From Streptomyces sp. Z26 (GTDB lineage: Bacteria > Actinomycetota > Actinomycetes > Streptomycetales > Streptomycetaceae): 64,000 nt of DNA. Below are positions 54,781-63,964 of this stretch, in pieces; the stretch's first letter is position 1; each line of letters begins with the position of its first letter. The position numbers and the translations under genes were made by a program. The notes beneath the pieces are model-generated. The model was not told the DNA's origin. It was given only the letters and a program-made list of their open reading frames with translations, and ran no database searches. The stretch spans positions 5,522,501 to 5,586,500 of the forward strand of contig NZ_RCHV01000002.1 in the NCBI RefSeq assembly GCF_003665095.1, written 5' to 3'.

Positions 54781-56205
54781 ATGCACGTGATCGTGATCGG
54801 CGGCGGCATCGCCGGACTGGCCGCCGCCCACCGCCTCCTCCTGGGCGGCGCCCGGGTGACGCTGCTGGAGGCGTCGCCGCGGCTCGGCGGGAAACTGCGC
54901 GTCGGGGAGGTGGCGGGCGTCGCCGTCGACCTCGGCGCCGAGTCGATGCTCGCCCGCCGCCCCGAGGGCGTCGACCTGGCGCGCGCCGTCGGCCTCGGCG
55001 ACGCGCTCCAGCCGCCCGCCACCGCGGGCGCGACCGTCTGGACGCGCGGCGCCCTGCGCCCCATGCCGCGCGGGCACGTCATGGGCGTGCCCGGCGACCC
55101 CGCCGCGCTGGACGGGGTGGTGTCGCCGGAGGGCGTCGCGCGCATCGCGCGGGACGCGGAGCTGCCCGCCACGGAGGTCGGCGAGGACGTGGCCGTCGGC
55201 CGTTACGTCGCGGAGCGGCTGGGCCGCGAGGTCGTGGACCGGCTGGTGGAACCGCTGCTCGGCGGGGTGTACGCGGGTGACGCGTACCGGCTGTCGATGC
55301 GGGCCGCCGTACCGCAGCTGTACGAGGCGGCGCGCGCCGGACGTTCCCTGCTGGCGGGCGTCCGCGCGCTCCAGGAGCGGCAGGCGGCGGCCGCCGCCCC
55401 GGCGGGGCCCGTCTTCATGGGCGTCGACGGCGGCGTCGGGCGGCTGCCCGCCGCGACGGCCGAGGCGTGCCGGGCGGCGGGCGCGGACCTGCGTACGGGC
55501 ACGGCGGTACGCGCGCTGCGCCGTACCGGCGGCCCGGACGGCGGCGGCGCGGGCTGGCGCGTGGAGACGGACGACGGCGGGGCCGTCGGCGCGCTCACCG
55601 CCGACGCCGTGGTCCTCGCCGTGCCCGCCCCGGCCGCCGCCCGGCTGCTCGCGGCGGAGGCGCCCGCGGCGGCCGCCGAACTGGCCGCCGTGGAGTACGC
55701 GTCGATGGCCGTCGTGACGCTCGCCTTCCGGCGCGCGGACCTGGCCGCCGTACCGCCCGGCAGCGGCTTCCTGGTGCCCCCGGTGGACGGCCGGACGATC
55801 AAGGCGTCCACGTTCTCCGCCAACAAGTGGGCCTGGAGCGCCGAGCGGGACCCGGACCTGTTCGTCCTGCGCACCTCCGTCGGGCGGTACGGCGAGGAGG
55901 ACCGACTCCGGTGCGACGACGCCGAGTTGGTGTCCGCGTCGCGCCGCGACCTGGCGGCCGCCGCCGGGATCGCGGCCGAGCCCGTGGACACGCGGGTGAC
56001 CCGCTGGGACGACGGCCTGCCGCAGTACGTGGTGGGGCACCTGGACCGCGTCGCCCGGGTCCGCGACCTCGTCGCCGCGCTGCCCGGACTGGCCGTGTGC
56101 GGCGCCGCGTACGACGGCGTCGGCATCCCGGCGTGCGTCGCGAGCGCGCGCCGTGCGGCCGACGAGACCCTGGCGCGGGGGGACGGCGCGGGCGCGGGAC
56201 AATGA
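54781..56205 (+). CDS. hemG: protoporphyrinogen/coproporphyrinogen oxidase
   Basis: A 474-aa FAD enzyme with the dinucleotide motif [34 protein letters not shown] and the C-terminal FAD segment [20 protein letters not shown]. Because hemQ follows by 4 nt, the actual substrate is probably coproporphyrinogen III (the CgoX/HemY role in the coproporphyrin-dependent pathway) rather than protoporphyrinogen IX; the symbol hemG/hemY/cgoX is used for the same family. ATG at 54781 was chosen at the start of the Rossmann fold. Confidence 0.9.
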   Translation: MHVIVIGGGIAGLAAAHRLLLGGARVTLLEASPRLGGKLRVGEVAGVAVDLGAESMLARRPEGVDLARAVGLGDALQPPATAGATVWTRGALRPMPRGHVMGVPGDPAALDGVVSPEGVARIARDAELPATEVGEDVAVGRYVAERLGREVVDRLVEPLLGGVYAGDAYRLSMRAAVPQLYEAARAGRSLLAGVRALQERQAAAAAPAGPVFMGVDGGVGRLPAATAEACRAAGADLRTGTAVRALRRTGGPDGGGAGWRVETDDGGAVGALTADAVVLAVPAPAAARLLAAEAPAAAAELAAVEYASMAVVTLAFRRADLAAVPPGSGFLVPPVDGRTIKASTFSANKWAWSAERDPDLFVLRTSVGRYGEEDRLRCDDAELVSASRRDLAAAAGIAAEPVDTRVTRWDDGLPQYVVGHLDRVARVRDLVAALPGLAVCGAAYDGVGIPACVASARRAADETLARGDGAGAGQ

Positions 56206-56209
56206 CCGC

Positions 56210-56926
56210 ATGACTGGTGCACCGGAGAAGATCCCGAACGCGGGCAAGAAGGCCAAGGACCTCAACGAGACCATCCGCTACACCCTGTGGTCGGTCTTCC
56301 GGCTGCGCGACGTGCTGCCCGACGACCGGGCCGGGTGGGCGGACGAGGTCGAGGAGCTGTACGCGCAGCTGGCCGCGAAGGACGTGACCGTACGCGGCAC
56401 GTACGACGTGTCCGGGCTCCGCGCCGACGCGGACGTCATGATCTGGTGGCACTCGGCCACGGCCGACGCGCTCCAGGACGCGTACAACCGCTTCCGCCGC
56501 ACCCGGCTGGGCCGCGGCCTGGAGCCGGTGTGGTCGAACATGGCGCTGCACCGGCCCGCGGAGTTCAACAAGGCGCACATCCCGGCCTTCCTGGCCGACG
56601 AGGAGCCGCGCGACTACATCTGCGTGTACCCGTTCGTGCGCTCCTACGACTGGTACCTGCTCGCCGACGAGGACCGCCGCCGGATGCTCGCCGAGCACGG
56701 CAAGATGGCGCGCGGCTACGCGGACGTGCGCGCCAACACCGTCGCCTCCTTCGCGCTGGGCGACTACGAGTGGCTGCTCGCGTTCGAGGCCGACGAACTG
56801 CACCGGATCGTGGACCTGATGCGTCATCTGCGGGCGTCCGAGGCGCGGTTGCACGTGCGCGAGGAGGTGCCGTTCTACACCGGGCGCCGCAAGCCCGTCG
56901 CGGAGCTGGTCGCCGGACTCGCCTGA
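56210..56926 (+). CDS. hemQ: coproheme decarboxylase HemQ (chlorite dismutase family)
   Basis: A 238-aa protein that converts iron-coproporphyrin III to haem b with peroxide. The key Tyr is Y140 in [12 protein letters not shown] and the haem-ligand His is H163 in [13 protein letters not shown]. The actinobacterial HemQ pattern [13 protein letters not shown] and [11 protein letters not shown] is present. It starts 4 nt after the hemG stop, so the two steps are co-translated. The neighbouring 253 bp upstream of the next gene carry only a -10-like TACGAT at 57049. Confidence 0.93.
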   Translation: MTGAPEKIPNAGKKAKDLNETIRYTLWSVFRLRDVLPDDRAGWADEVEELYAQLAAKDVTVRGTYDVSGLRADADVMIWWHSATADALQDAYNRFRRTRLGRGLEPVWSNMALHRPAEFNKAHIPAFLADEEPRDYICVYPFVRSYDWYLLADEDRRRMLAEHGKMARGYADVRANTVASFALGDYEWLLAFEADELHRIVDLMRHLRASEARLHVREEVPFYTGRRKPVAELVAGLA

Positions 56927-57179
56927 CCCGCCCGGCGACCGGCCCGTACGCGCGTCGCTTCGCCCGTTCCGCACGTGCGCCGTTCCGGTCCCGCACGCGG
57001 GCCGGAACGCGTCCCTCCGCACCCTGGTCCCGGGGGCGCGGACCTCGGTACGATGGGCCTCCCCCCACCGGCAAGTCCGTTCGCCTCATGGGCCGTTGAG
57101 GCGCGGAGCGCCGAGCCGCGCCCTGCCGTACGGTGCGCGCCGCGCCCGCGTCCGGCAGGCCCCGGAGAAGGGGGAACCC

Positions 57180-58205
57180 ATGACCGGTCGGGGCGATCCG
57201 CGCGGCGCCGGGTTCGCCACCCCGTGGCCGCTGCGGCACAACCCGCACGTGGCGGAGGCGCGCGAGGCCGCGCTCGGCTGGCTCGGCGCCTTCGGGCTGC
57301 TCCGGGACGAGGACGCCGCCGCCGACTTCACCGAACTGCGGCTGGCCGAGGCCGCCGGATGGCTCTACCCGTTCGCCGGGCCCGAGGACAGCGCGACGGC
57401 GGCGCAGATGCTGGGCTGGTGCCTGCTGCCCTCCGGCGGCCGACCCGACCGCGTCGCGGGCGGCGACCCCCGGCGGACCGCGGAGATCGCGGGCGCGCTC
57501 ATCGGCATCGTGCACGGCGAGCCCGTACCGGCCGCGCGCCGCTCGCCCGCCGTCACGGCCTTCGCGGACCTGTGGGGGCGGATGGCGGGCGGCATGTCGC
57601 CGCGCCTGCGGGGGCGGCTCCGCCACCACTGGGCCGGGTACTTCTCCGCGCGCGCCACCGCCGCCGCCGACCACGCCACCGGGTACGCCCACGCCGACCT
57701 CGACGCGTACCTCGCCTTCCGCGCCGACACCGTGTGCGCGTACGGGCAGTTGGACCTCGCCGAGCAGTGGGGCGGCGCCGAGGTGCCCGCGCAGCTGTGG
57801 CACCACCCGGCGCTGGCCCGCGTACGGCGGCTGGGCGCGGACCTGGCGGCCGTCGCGTCGGACACGGCGGAACCGGCGCGGGCGCGGGGCGGCGACGGGC
57901 GCGGCGACAGGGGCGGGCCGCCCGACGTCGTACGCGTCGTCGCGGCCACCCGCCACTGCACCCGGCCCGAGGCCGTGCGGCACGCCTCCGTACTCGCGCG
58001 GCGCAAGGTCGCCGAACTCGTCGCGCTGGAGGAACGGGCCCTGCCCCGGCTGCTGTCCGGCCTCGACGAGCGGCACCGCGACGCCGTACTCGGCTACCCG
58101 CAGCTCGTCCACCACCGCGTCGTCGCCGCCCGCGCCTGGGGGCGCGTGTCCCACCCCGGCGTACGCGCGGCTCAGCCCGCGCCGCCGCCCAGCGGGGCGC
58201 CGTAG
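57180..58205 (+). CDS. terpene-synthase-like protein lacking both metal-binding motifs
   Basis: A 341-aa helical protein resembling bacterial class I terpene synthases: the N-terminal WPLRHNPHVAEAREAALGWL, the helix ELRLAEAAGWLYPFAGPED, and HADLDAYLAFRADTVCAYGQ with the effector-type Arg. The aspartate-rich DDxxD/E motif, expected near residues 64-70 after WLY, is degenerate (PFAGPED), and the NSE triad is replaced by ADLAAVASD (about 220-228). No RY pair is seen near the end. It is thus unlikely to bind the Mg2+ cluster, and may be a non-catalytic relative. GGAAC-type site AAGGGGG precedes ATG. Its last 34 bp overlap the convergent peptidase gene. Confidence 0.7.
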   Translation: MTGRGDPRGAGFATPWPLRHNPHVAEAREAALGWLGAFGLLRDEDAAADFTELRLAEAAGWLYPFAGPEDSATAAQMLGWCLLPSGGRPDRVAGGDPRRTAEIAGALIGIVHGEPVPAARRSPAVTAFADLWGRMAGGMSPRLRGRLRHHWAGYFSARATAAADHATGYAHADLDAYLAFRADTVCAYGQLDLAEQWGGAEVPAQLWHHPALARVRRLGADLAAVASDTAEPARARGGDGRGDRGGPPDVVRVVAATRHCTRPEAVRHASVLARRKVAELVALEERALPRLLSGLDERHRDAVLGYPQLVHHRVVAARAWGRVSHPGVRAAQPAPPPSGAP

Positions 58206-59812
58206 TCCGCGCGGGGCGCGGCGTGCGGCGCGCACTCGGTGCCGCGCGCGGGGGTGCGGCCGTGCAGCAGGTACGCCTCCAGGTGCCGGTTGACGCACGC
58301 GTTCGGGCCACCCGCGACGCCGTGCGAGCCCGCGCCGCGCTCCGTCACCAGCGACGAGCCCGGCAGTCGCCGCCGGGTCTCCAGCGCGCCGTCGTACGGC
58401 GTCGCCCCGTCGCGCGACGCGGCCAGCAGCAGCACCGGCGGCAGGGCGCCGGGCGCGGCGCCCACGTCGACGGGGCGGGAGGGGCGCGTCGGCCAGTAGG
58501 CGCAGGGCAGGTTCATGCGCAGGTTCTCCCAGGTGTTCATGGGGGAGTCCGCGGCGGACGCGTCGTTGTCGCGGTCCCAGCGTCGCCAGTCGCGCGGCCA
58601 GGGGGCGTCGGCGCACTCGACGGCGTTGTACGCGGCGTTGCCGTTCTCCCGCGCGGTCGCCGCCGACGTGCCCTTCTCCGGGGCGACGAGGGCGAGCAGC
58701 CGTGCCCGGTCGCCCCGCCGGTACTCCGCCAGCGCCGCCGCGTGCTCCGCCCACGCCTGGTCGGTGTAGACCACGTCGAAGAAGTCGGTGACCAGCTCGC
58801 GGGAGCCGACGCGGCGGTCCGCGCCGCGCCGGTCGCGGTCGACGCCGTCGCGCGCGGCGTCGAACGCCCGCTGCACGCGGGCGGGCGTCGCGCCGAGCCC
58901 GTACGTGGAGTGGTGCCGGGCCACCCAGCGCTTCCAGTCGTGCCAGCGGCGCTCGAAGGCGGCGTTCTGGTCGAGGTTCGCGCGGTACCAGATCCTCCGC
59001 GGGTCCGGGTTCACGACGCTGTCCAGCACGAGGCGGCGTACGTGCCCGGGGAAGAGGGTGGCGTAGACGGACCCGAGGTAGGTGCCGTACGAGACGCCGA
59101 GGTAGTTGAGCTTCGGCGCGCCCAGCGCCGCCCGCAGCACGTCGAGGTCGCGGGCGTTGTCCGCCGTGGTGAAGTGCTCCAGCCGGTCGCCCTGGGAACG
59201 GGCGCAGCCCCGCGCGTACGCGGCGGCCCGCTCCCGCAGCGCGCGCTCGTCCGCCGCCGACGGCCGCCGCGGCGAACGGTCCGGCCCCGCGCCGAAGTCC
59301 GCCGGGTCCGCGCACGACACGGGCGCGGACGGGCCGACGCCGCGCGGCGCGTACCCCACCAGGTCGTAGCTCCGCTGGAGGTGCTTCCAGACGCCGCCCA
59401 GCCGCGTGCCGTAGAGCGGGAAACGCAGGCCGTTGCCGCCGGGGCCGCCGGGGTTGTAGAGCAGCGGACCCTGGTGGCGGCCCTCGCCGGTGGCGCGGTT
59501 GCGGCTGACGGTGAGGGACAGCTGCTCGCCGTGCGGCTCCGCGTAGTCGAGCGGCACGCGTACGGTGCCGCACCTGTCGGGCACCGGCTCCCCGCCCGCG
59601 GCCGGGCACGCGCCCCAGGTGATGCCGCGCGTCCGCGCCGCGCGGGCGGCGGCGCGGACGCCGCGCGCGTCGGCGGCGGTGTGCGCCGCCGCGGGGGCCG
59701 CCGCGCGCGCGGGCGACGGGTCGCGGGTGGCGGGGGCGCTGCCCGCCGGGGCGACGGCGGCCGCCGTCAGGGCCAGGGCGCCGAGCACCCCGTGGAAGGC
59801 GACTGCGCGCAC
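58172..59812 (-). CDS. secreted alpha/beta hydrolase, tripeptidyl aminopeptidase (TAP)-like
   Basis: A 546-aa exported serine peptidase-like enzyme. The signal peptide is VAFHGVLGALALTAAAVAPA. The catalytic domain has the oxyanion segment LLYNPGGPGGNGLRF, the nucleophile Ser in YLGVSYGTYLGSVYATLFPG, the Asp in LLLAASRDGATPYDGALETR and the His in GAGSHGVAG within the TAP-like C-terminal domain. Such enzymes remove N-terminal tripeptides from secreted proteins. GTG at 59812 has GAGGA upstream. The 3-prime end overlaps the terpene-synthase-like gene. Confidence 0.87.
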   Translation of the reverse strand: MRAVAFHGVLGALALTAAAVAPAGSAPATRDPSPARAAAPAAAHTAADARGVRAAARAARTRGITWGACPAAGGEPVPDRCGTVRVPLDYAEPHGEQLSLTVSRNRATGEGRHQGPLLYNPGGPGGNGLRFPLYGTRLGGVWKHLQRSYDLVGYAPRGVGPSAPVSCADPADFGAGPDRSPRRPSAADERALRERAAAYARGCARSQGDRLEHFTTADNARDLDVLRAALGAPKLNYLGVSYGTYLGSVYATLFPGHVRRLVLDSVVNPDPRRIWYRANLDQNAAFERRWHDWKRWVARHHSTYGLGATPARVQRAFDAARDGVDRDRRGADRRVGSRELVTDFFDVVYTDQAWAEHAAALAEYRRGDRARLLALVAPEKGTSAATARENGNAAYNAVECADAPWPRDWRRWDRDNDASAADSPMNTWENLRMNLPCAYWPTRPSRPVDVGAAPGALPPVLLLAASRDGATPYDGALETRRRLPGSSLVTERGAGSHGVAGGPNACVNRHLEAYLLHGRTPARGTECAPHAAPRADYGAPLGGGAG

Positions 59813-60018
59813 GTGTGTCCTCGTTCCTCTGCGGTCCCGGTGCGGGCGGACACGGGGGATGCTCGGCGTGGGGGCCGTACGGGTCGCGCACCGGCGGGCG
59901 GTGTCGCCCGAATGCCCCCGAAGCGGGGAGCCGGTGCGCCCGAACGCCGCACGCCTGTCCGGCCGCCCGCACCCCCGGCGAACGGGCGTACGGACGTCCC
60001 GCGCCGGCGGGCGCGCGG

Positions 60019-60762
60019 TCAGCCACGCGGCAACCCCGGATGGTCCGCCACCACCGTGGACGAGCCGGGCGCGACCTCCGTGAACCCCGCGTCCCGTACG
60101 ACGGGCAGCCCCGAACCGGCCAGCCGCGCCCAGGAGTTCGCGTCCGCCGTACGGACCGCCAGTGGGAAGCCCGCGTCCCGCCAGGCCGTACGGGTCGCCG
60201 CCGACAGCCCCCACCACGCGTACTGCGCCGCGTGCCCCGCCTGCGCCATCGCCTTCCCCGCCGACATCCGCAGCTCCGGGTTGAGCCACAGCACCGGCGT
60301 CCCCGCGGCGGGCGGGCCCGGCGGCTCGGCGTCCGCCAGGTCGGTGCCGGAGACCTGGAGCCGGGCCAGGTCGCGGGGCCAGGCGTCGACGGGCACGGGC
60401 GGGTAGGCGCGCACCTCGGCGCTCCGCCCGTGCACGGTGACGCCCGGCAGCGCCTCCGCCCGCCGCCACTCCGCCCCGCGCGCGCGGCGCACGACCTTGC
60501 GGATGCCGCGCTCCTCCCAGAGCCGTACGAGCCCGTGCCAGTCGCCACCCCCGTCCGCCGTACGCGGGTCCGCGAGCAGCGTCAGCACCGCGCGGGCGGC
60601 GGTCTCCAGCGCGTCGGTGCGGGCGGGCGGCGCGGCACGTTCGACGCGGACGACGAGGGGGAGCGCGTAACGGCCGTACGGGTCGCCGTCCTGCGGGTCG
60701 TCGGTCTGCGGGCCTTCGTCCTGCGGATCGGCGGGCCGGGACGGCGGTACGGGTGCGCTCAC
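60019..60762 (-). CDS. Pth2-like peptidyl-tRNA hydrolase family protein
   Basis: A 247-aa protein of the actinobacterial peptidyl-tRNA-hydrolase-like family. The C-terminal half carries the Pth2 signature RMSAGKAMAQAGHAAQYAWW and VLWLNPELR, followed by FPLAVRTADANSWARLA. The N-terminal half is a less conserved family extension (LPLVVRVERAA, WHGLVRLWEERGIRKVVRR). Whether it hydrolyses peptidyl-tRNA is unproven. GTG at 60762 has no clear ribosome site and may be leaderless. It is divergent from the ABC gene by 99 bp. Confidence 0.78.
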   Translation of the reverse strand: MSAPVPPSRPADPQDEGPQTDDPQDGDPYGRYALPLVVRVERAAPPARTDALETAARAVLTLLADPRTADGGGDWHGLVRLWEERGIRKVVRRARGAEWRRAEALPGVTVHGRSAEVRAYPPVPVDAWPRDLARLQVSGTDLADAEPPGPPAAGTPVLWLNPELRMSAGKAMAQAGHAAQYAWWGLSAATRTAWRDAGFPLAVRTADANSWARLAGSGLPVVRDAGFTEVAPGSSTVVADHPGLPRG

Positions 60763-60861
60763 GCGCCAAGTCTGCCAGCAGGCCCGTGGGGGGCACCGAC
60801 CACCGCGACCACCACCACACGGACGACGCCAGGTGGCAGCCACCCCCTAGGGTGGTCCGCC

Positions 60862-61770
60862 ATGAGACTGCGCGGCGTCGGGAAGCGCCACCGACCCGGC
60901 GGCCCCTGGGTGTTGCGCGGCGTCGACGCGGAGCTGCCGGAGGCCGCCGTGCTCCGGGCCGAGGGCGCCAACGGCAGCGGCAAGTCGACGCTGCTGCGGC
61001 TGCTCGCGGGCATCGACGCGCCGTCCGCCGGGCGGATCACCGGACGGCCGCGCCCCACCGCGTACGTGCCCGAACGCTTCCCCGCCACGCTGCCGTTCAC
61101 CGCCGCCGGGTACCTCACCCACCAGGCGCGCACCCGCGGCCTGCGCCGAGGCGCGGCGGAACGGGCCGCGGGCGAGTGGCTGGAGCGCCTCGGCGCGGGC
61201 GGCCACGCCCGTACGCCGATGGCCGAACTGTCCAAGGGCGGCGGCCAGAAGGTCGCCGTCGCCCAGGCCCTGCTGGCCGCGCCCCGGCTGCTGGTGCTCG
61301 ACGAGGCGTGGACGGGGCTGGACGTGGCGGCGCGCGCGGAACTGGACCGGGCCGTCGCCGAGCGGGTCGCGGACGGCGCGACCGTCGTCTACGTGGACCA
61401 CGACCCGCGGCGCCTGGCGGGCTTCGTGCACACCCTGTTGCGGGTCGCCGGTACGGAGGTCGCCGCGGTGCCCGGCCCCGCGCGGGACGGAGCGGCCCCG
61501 GCCGCCCCCGGCGCCGGGACGGCGGGCCGGGTAGCCGTCACCGTGACCGGTCCGCCCGGCGCCACCTGGCCGCCCGTACCGCCCGGCGCGTCCGCCCCGG
61601 AGGCGGGCCCGGACGGCGCGCTGCGGCTCACCGTCCCGGCGGCCCACTCGGACGCGCTGCTGCGCGCCCTCCTCGCCGCCCGCCCGCCGTGGCACGTACG
61701 CGCCGTGGAGCCCCTTCCCGTGCCCGACCCCGCCGCGGGCGCCGACCCGGCGGGCGGTGCCCGGCCGTGA
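60862..61770 (+). CDS. ABC transporter ATP-binding protein
   Basis: A 302-aa ABC ATPase with Walker A GANGSGKSTLLRLLAG, a variant signature LSKGGGQKVAVAQALL, Walker B LLVLDEAWTGLD and switch His in VYVDHDPRR. The first 195 residues are the NBD; the rest is a Pro/Ala-rich linker and a small C-terminal domain (LRLTVPAAHSDALLRALL). It is coupled by GTGA to a small membrane protein, so it probably works as an exporter or resistance pump with it. The substrate is unknown. Confidence 0.86.
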   Translation: MRLRGVGKRHRPGGPWVLRGVDAELPEAAVLRAEGANGSGKSTLLRLLAGIDAPSAGRITGRPRPTAYVPERFPATLPFTAAGYLTHQARTRGLRRGAAERAAGEWLERLGAGGHARTPMAELSKGGGQKVAVAQALLAAPRLLVLDEAWTGLDVAARAELDRAVAERVADGATVVYVDHDPRRLAGFVHTLLRVAGTEVAAVPGPARDGAAPAAPGAGTAGRVAVTVTGPPGATWPPVPPGASAPEAGPDGALRLTVPAAHSDALLRALLAARPPWHVRAVEPLPVPDPAAGADPAGGARP

Positions 61771-62435
61771 CCGCGCTCGTCCGCTACCAGCTCGCCCTGC
61801 TGCTGCGCGCGCAACGCTGGCTGCCCCCGCTGCTCCTGTACGTGGCCGCGCTCGGCGTCGGCGTCCAGGTGGGTCGGCCGGTGCTGGACTCGCTCGGCTT
61901 CGCCGCGGCCGTGCTGCTGCCCGTGGCCGCCTGGCTGGTACGGGTCTGCGTGACGGGCGAGCCGGAGGCCGCGCGGCACTGCGCCGCCGCCGCGCTGGGG
62001 CCCGGCCGCACGCATCTGGCGGGCGTGCTGGCGGCGTTGACCGCGTCGGCGGTGCTCGGCGCGGCCGGTACGGGTGTGGTGGCGCTGGTGAGTGACGCGC
62101 ACGCGACGGACGGGAGCACGCCCGTGCCGCTGGGGCCCGCCGTGGGCGCGGGCCTGCTCGCGGCGCTCGCCTGCGCCCTGTCGGGCACGGCGGTGGGCGT
62201 GCTCTGCAACCGGCCGCTGGTGCACGGCACGGGCTGGGCGGTGAGCGCGACGGTGTCGGCGGTGACGCTGGCGCTCGTCGCGGCGGGCTCGCCCGCGAAC
62301 GCCGCGGTCGGCGGGCTGGTGACGGCGTCGCGGGAGGGGTCCGTACCGGCGCCGTGGCTGCCGCTCGCGCTGTCCGCCGGGGCGGCGGCGCTGGCGGCGG
62401 CGGTGGCCTGCGCGCTGTCCTCGCGCAGACGCTGA
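61767..62435 (+). CDS. ABC transporter membrane subunit
   Basis: A 222-aa protein with six hydrophobic segments (WLPPLLLYVAALGVGVQV, SLGFAAAVLLPVAAWLVRVC, LAALTASAVLGAAGTGVVAL, AGLLAALACALSGTAVGVLC, SATVSAVTLALVAAG, LSAGAAALAAAVACAL). It starts with GTG overlapping the ATPase stop and is probably its permease, of the ABC-2-like kind. It is cut off from further neighbours by the IS30-family element 48 bp downstream. Confidence 0.8.
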   Translation: MTALVRYQLALLLRAQRWLPPLLLYVAALGVGVQVGRPVLDSLGFAAAVLLPVAAWLVRVCVTGEPEAARHCAAAALGPGRTHLAGVLAALTASAVLGAAGTGVVALVSDAHATDGSTPVPLGPAVGAGLLAALACALSGTAVGVLCNRPLVHGTGWAVSATVSAVTLALVAAGSPANAAVGGLVTASREGSVPAPWLPLALSAGAAALAAAVACALSSRRR

Positions 62436-62482
62436 CGCCGTACGGCCCCACGGACGCCCACACGCCCGCGGGCCTCGCCGTA

Positions 62483-63964
62483 CTTGGGTTCGAGGGGTCG
62501 TTGCAACACCACTTGGTTTTAGGTGGTGAGTAGATCACGTAGACGCTCGGCTGGGGTATCCCAGCCGAGCGTCTTGCGTGGGCGTCCGTTGAGTTCCTGG
62601 GCGACGTGTTCGAGGTCTTCGGGGCTGTGCGCGCTCAGATCGGTGCCCTTGGGGAAGTACTGGCGGAGCAGTCCGTTGGTGTTCTCGTTGGAGCCGCGTT
62701 GCCAGGGGGATGCCGGGGCGCAGAAGTAGACGGGCATGTCGGTGGCCGTGCTGAACTGCTTGTGGCGTGCCATCTCGCTGCCCTGGTCCCAGGTGAGGGA
62801 GCCGCGCAGGTGGGCGGGCAGGGTCTGGACCGTGGTGACGAGGCCGTCGCGGACGGTCTCGGCGTCGTGGGCTCCGCCCGGCAGGTGGACCAGCATGGTG
62901 TAGCGGGTGCTGCGCTCGACCAGGGTGGCGATCGCGGAACGGCCGTTTGCGCCGATGATCAGGTCGCCTTCCCAGTGACCGGGCACGGCCCGGTCCTCGA
63001 CGTCGGCGGGCCGGTCGCTGATCATGATCATCGGGTCGTTGAACCGCGGTGTGCGCCGCTGGGGGTCCCGGCGTGGTTTGCGGCGGGTCCGGCCGGAGCG
63101 GATGGCTGCCTGTACTTCCCGCTTCAGGCCGCCGCGAGCCTGGAAATACAGCGCCTGGTAGATCGTTTCCACGCTCACCCGCATGCTCTCGTCGTCGGGA
63201 TGTTCCCTGCGTAGAGCGTGGCAGATCTGTTCCGGTGACCACCGCCTGCGCAGTCCGTCCTTCACGAAGCGTCGCAGCCGTCCCTCGCGCAGCAGCTTGC
63301 GGTCCTTGGGCCGGGGCCTGCGCGAGGCGGCCGCCCGGTGGGCCGCGTAGGGCTGGTAGCCCTCGCTGCCCGAGTTCGCGTCGATCTCCCGCTTGACGGT
63401 GCTCGCCGACCGTCCCAGGGCCCGTCCGATCGCCCGCAGCGACGTGCCTGTCGCGCGCAGATCGCGGATCCGTTCACGCTCGGCCAGTGTCAGAAACCGC
63501 GGGTCGAGCTGCTTGTCCAGGGCCGTCAGGCCCACCGGTGCTGTGGTCACACCGCACATCGTGACGGTCCCGGTGGCGTAGTCGACACGGCGCCCGTCGG
63601 CATAAGTGCGCGAAGAACTGGTCTTCTTGACGCCCCAGTCCCAGTCCTTGGCCGTGCGCTCGTTCACACCAACCTGCCGGGCCGCCACCCGCCGTGCGAC
63701 ACCAGCGGCCCGAAGCCGCTCGTACTCGTCACGCCCGGGATGCCGGCGCGGCAGACGCACCGAAATCCGTCCGGCCTTCCGAGCCCAACCGAAAGCCGTG
63801 TTCCGGTTCACCCCCAGCTCACGCGCCACCACGGTCACATTCCCCACGACATCCAGCCGCGCAAGGAAACGCTCCCTCAACCCTGCAAGATCATCACGCC
63901 CAACAGCCACGGTCCTCGCAACTCCCACAGATCGCAGGTGTTGCGAGGACCGTTAGAACCCAAG
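62483..63964 (-). mobile_element. IS30-family insertion sequence
   Basis: The element is about 1.48 kb. The ends 62483-62510 and 63937-63964 are inverted repeats of 28 bp with five mismatches, both reading inward from CTTGGGTTC and ending GCAACACC. No clear target duplication is visible in the flanks (left ...CGTA, right CGGA...). One intact transposase gene lies inside. Confidence 0.8.
62519..63928 (-). CDS. IS30-family transposase
   Basis: A 469-aa transposase. The N-terminal HTH region (VVARELGVNRNTAFGWARKA, and LTLAERERIRDLRATGTSLR with IGRALGRSASTVKREI) is typical of IS30, and the DDE catalytic residues are in VPGHWEGDLIIGANGRSAIA, LTWDQGSEMARHKQF and SPWQRGSNENTNGLLRQYFP. It is longer than classic IS30 (about 380 aa) because of an additional N-terminal HTH, as in many Streptomyces members. 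GTG at 63928 is the start; the frame is intact. Confidence 0.92.
   Translation of the reverse strand: MGVARTVAVGRDDLAGLRERFLARLDVVGNVTVVARELGVNRNTAFGWARKAGRISVRLPRRHPGRDEYERLRAAGVARRVAARQVGVNERTAKDWDWGVKKTSSSRTYADGRRVDYATGTVTMCGVTTAPVGLTALDKQLDPRFLTLAERERIRDLRATGTSLRAIGRALGRSASTVKREIDANSGSEGYQPYAAHRAAASRRPRPKDRKLLREGRLRRFVKDGLRRRWSPEQICHALRREHPDDESMRVSVETIYQALYFQARGGLKREVQAAIRSGRTRRKPRRDPQRRTPRFNDPMIMISDRPADVEDRAVPGHWEGDLIIGANGRSAIATLVERSTRYTMLVHLPGGAHDAETVRDGLVTTVQTLPAHLRGSLTWDQGSEMARHKQFSTATDMPVYFCAPASPWQRGSNENTNGLLRQYFPKGTDLSAHSPEDLEHVAQELNGRPRKTLGWDTPAERLRDLLTT

Noticed and set aside
57180-58205. Terpene biosynthetic gene cluster
   Set aside because: The synthase-like protein lacks metal motifs and there is no P450, methyltransferase or prenyl transferase beside it; dxs is 15 kb away and is a housekeeping gene.
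56565-60548. 1327-aa minus-strand frame
   Set aside because: It is a shadow of hemQ, the terpene-synthase-like gene and the TAP peptidase gene, with no real motifs.
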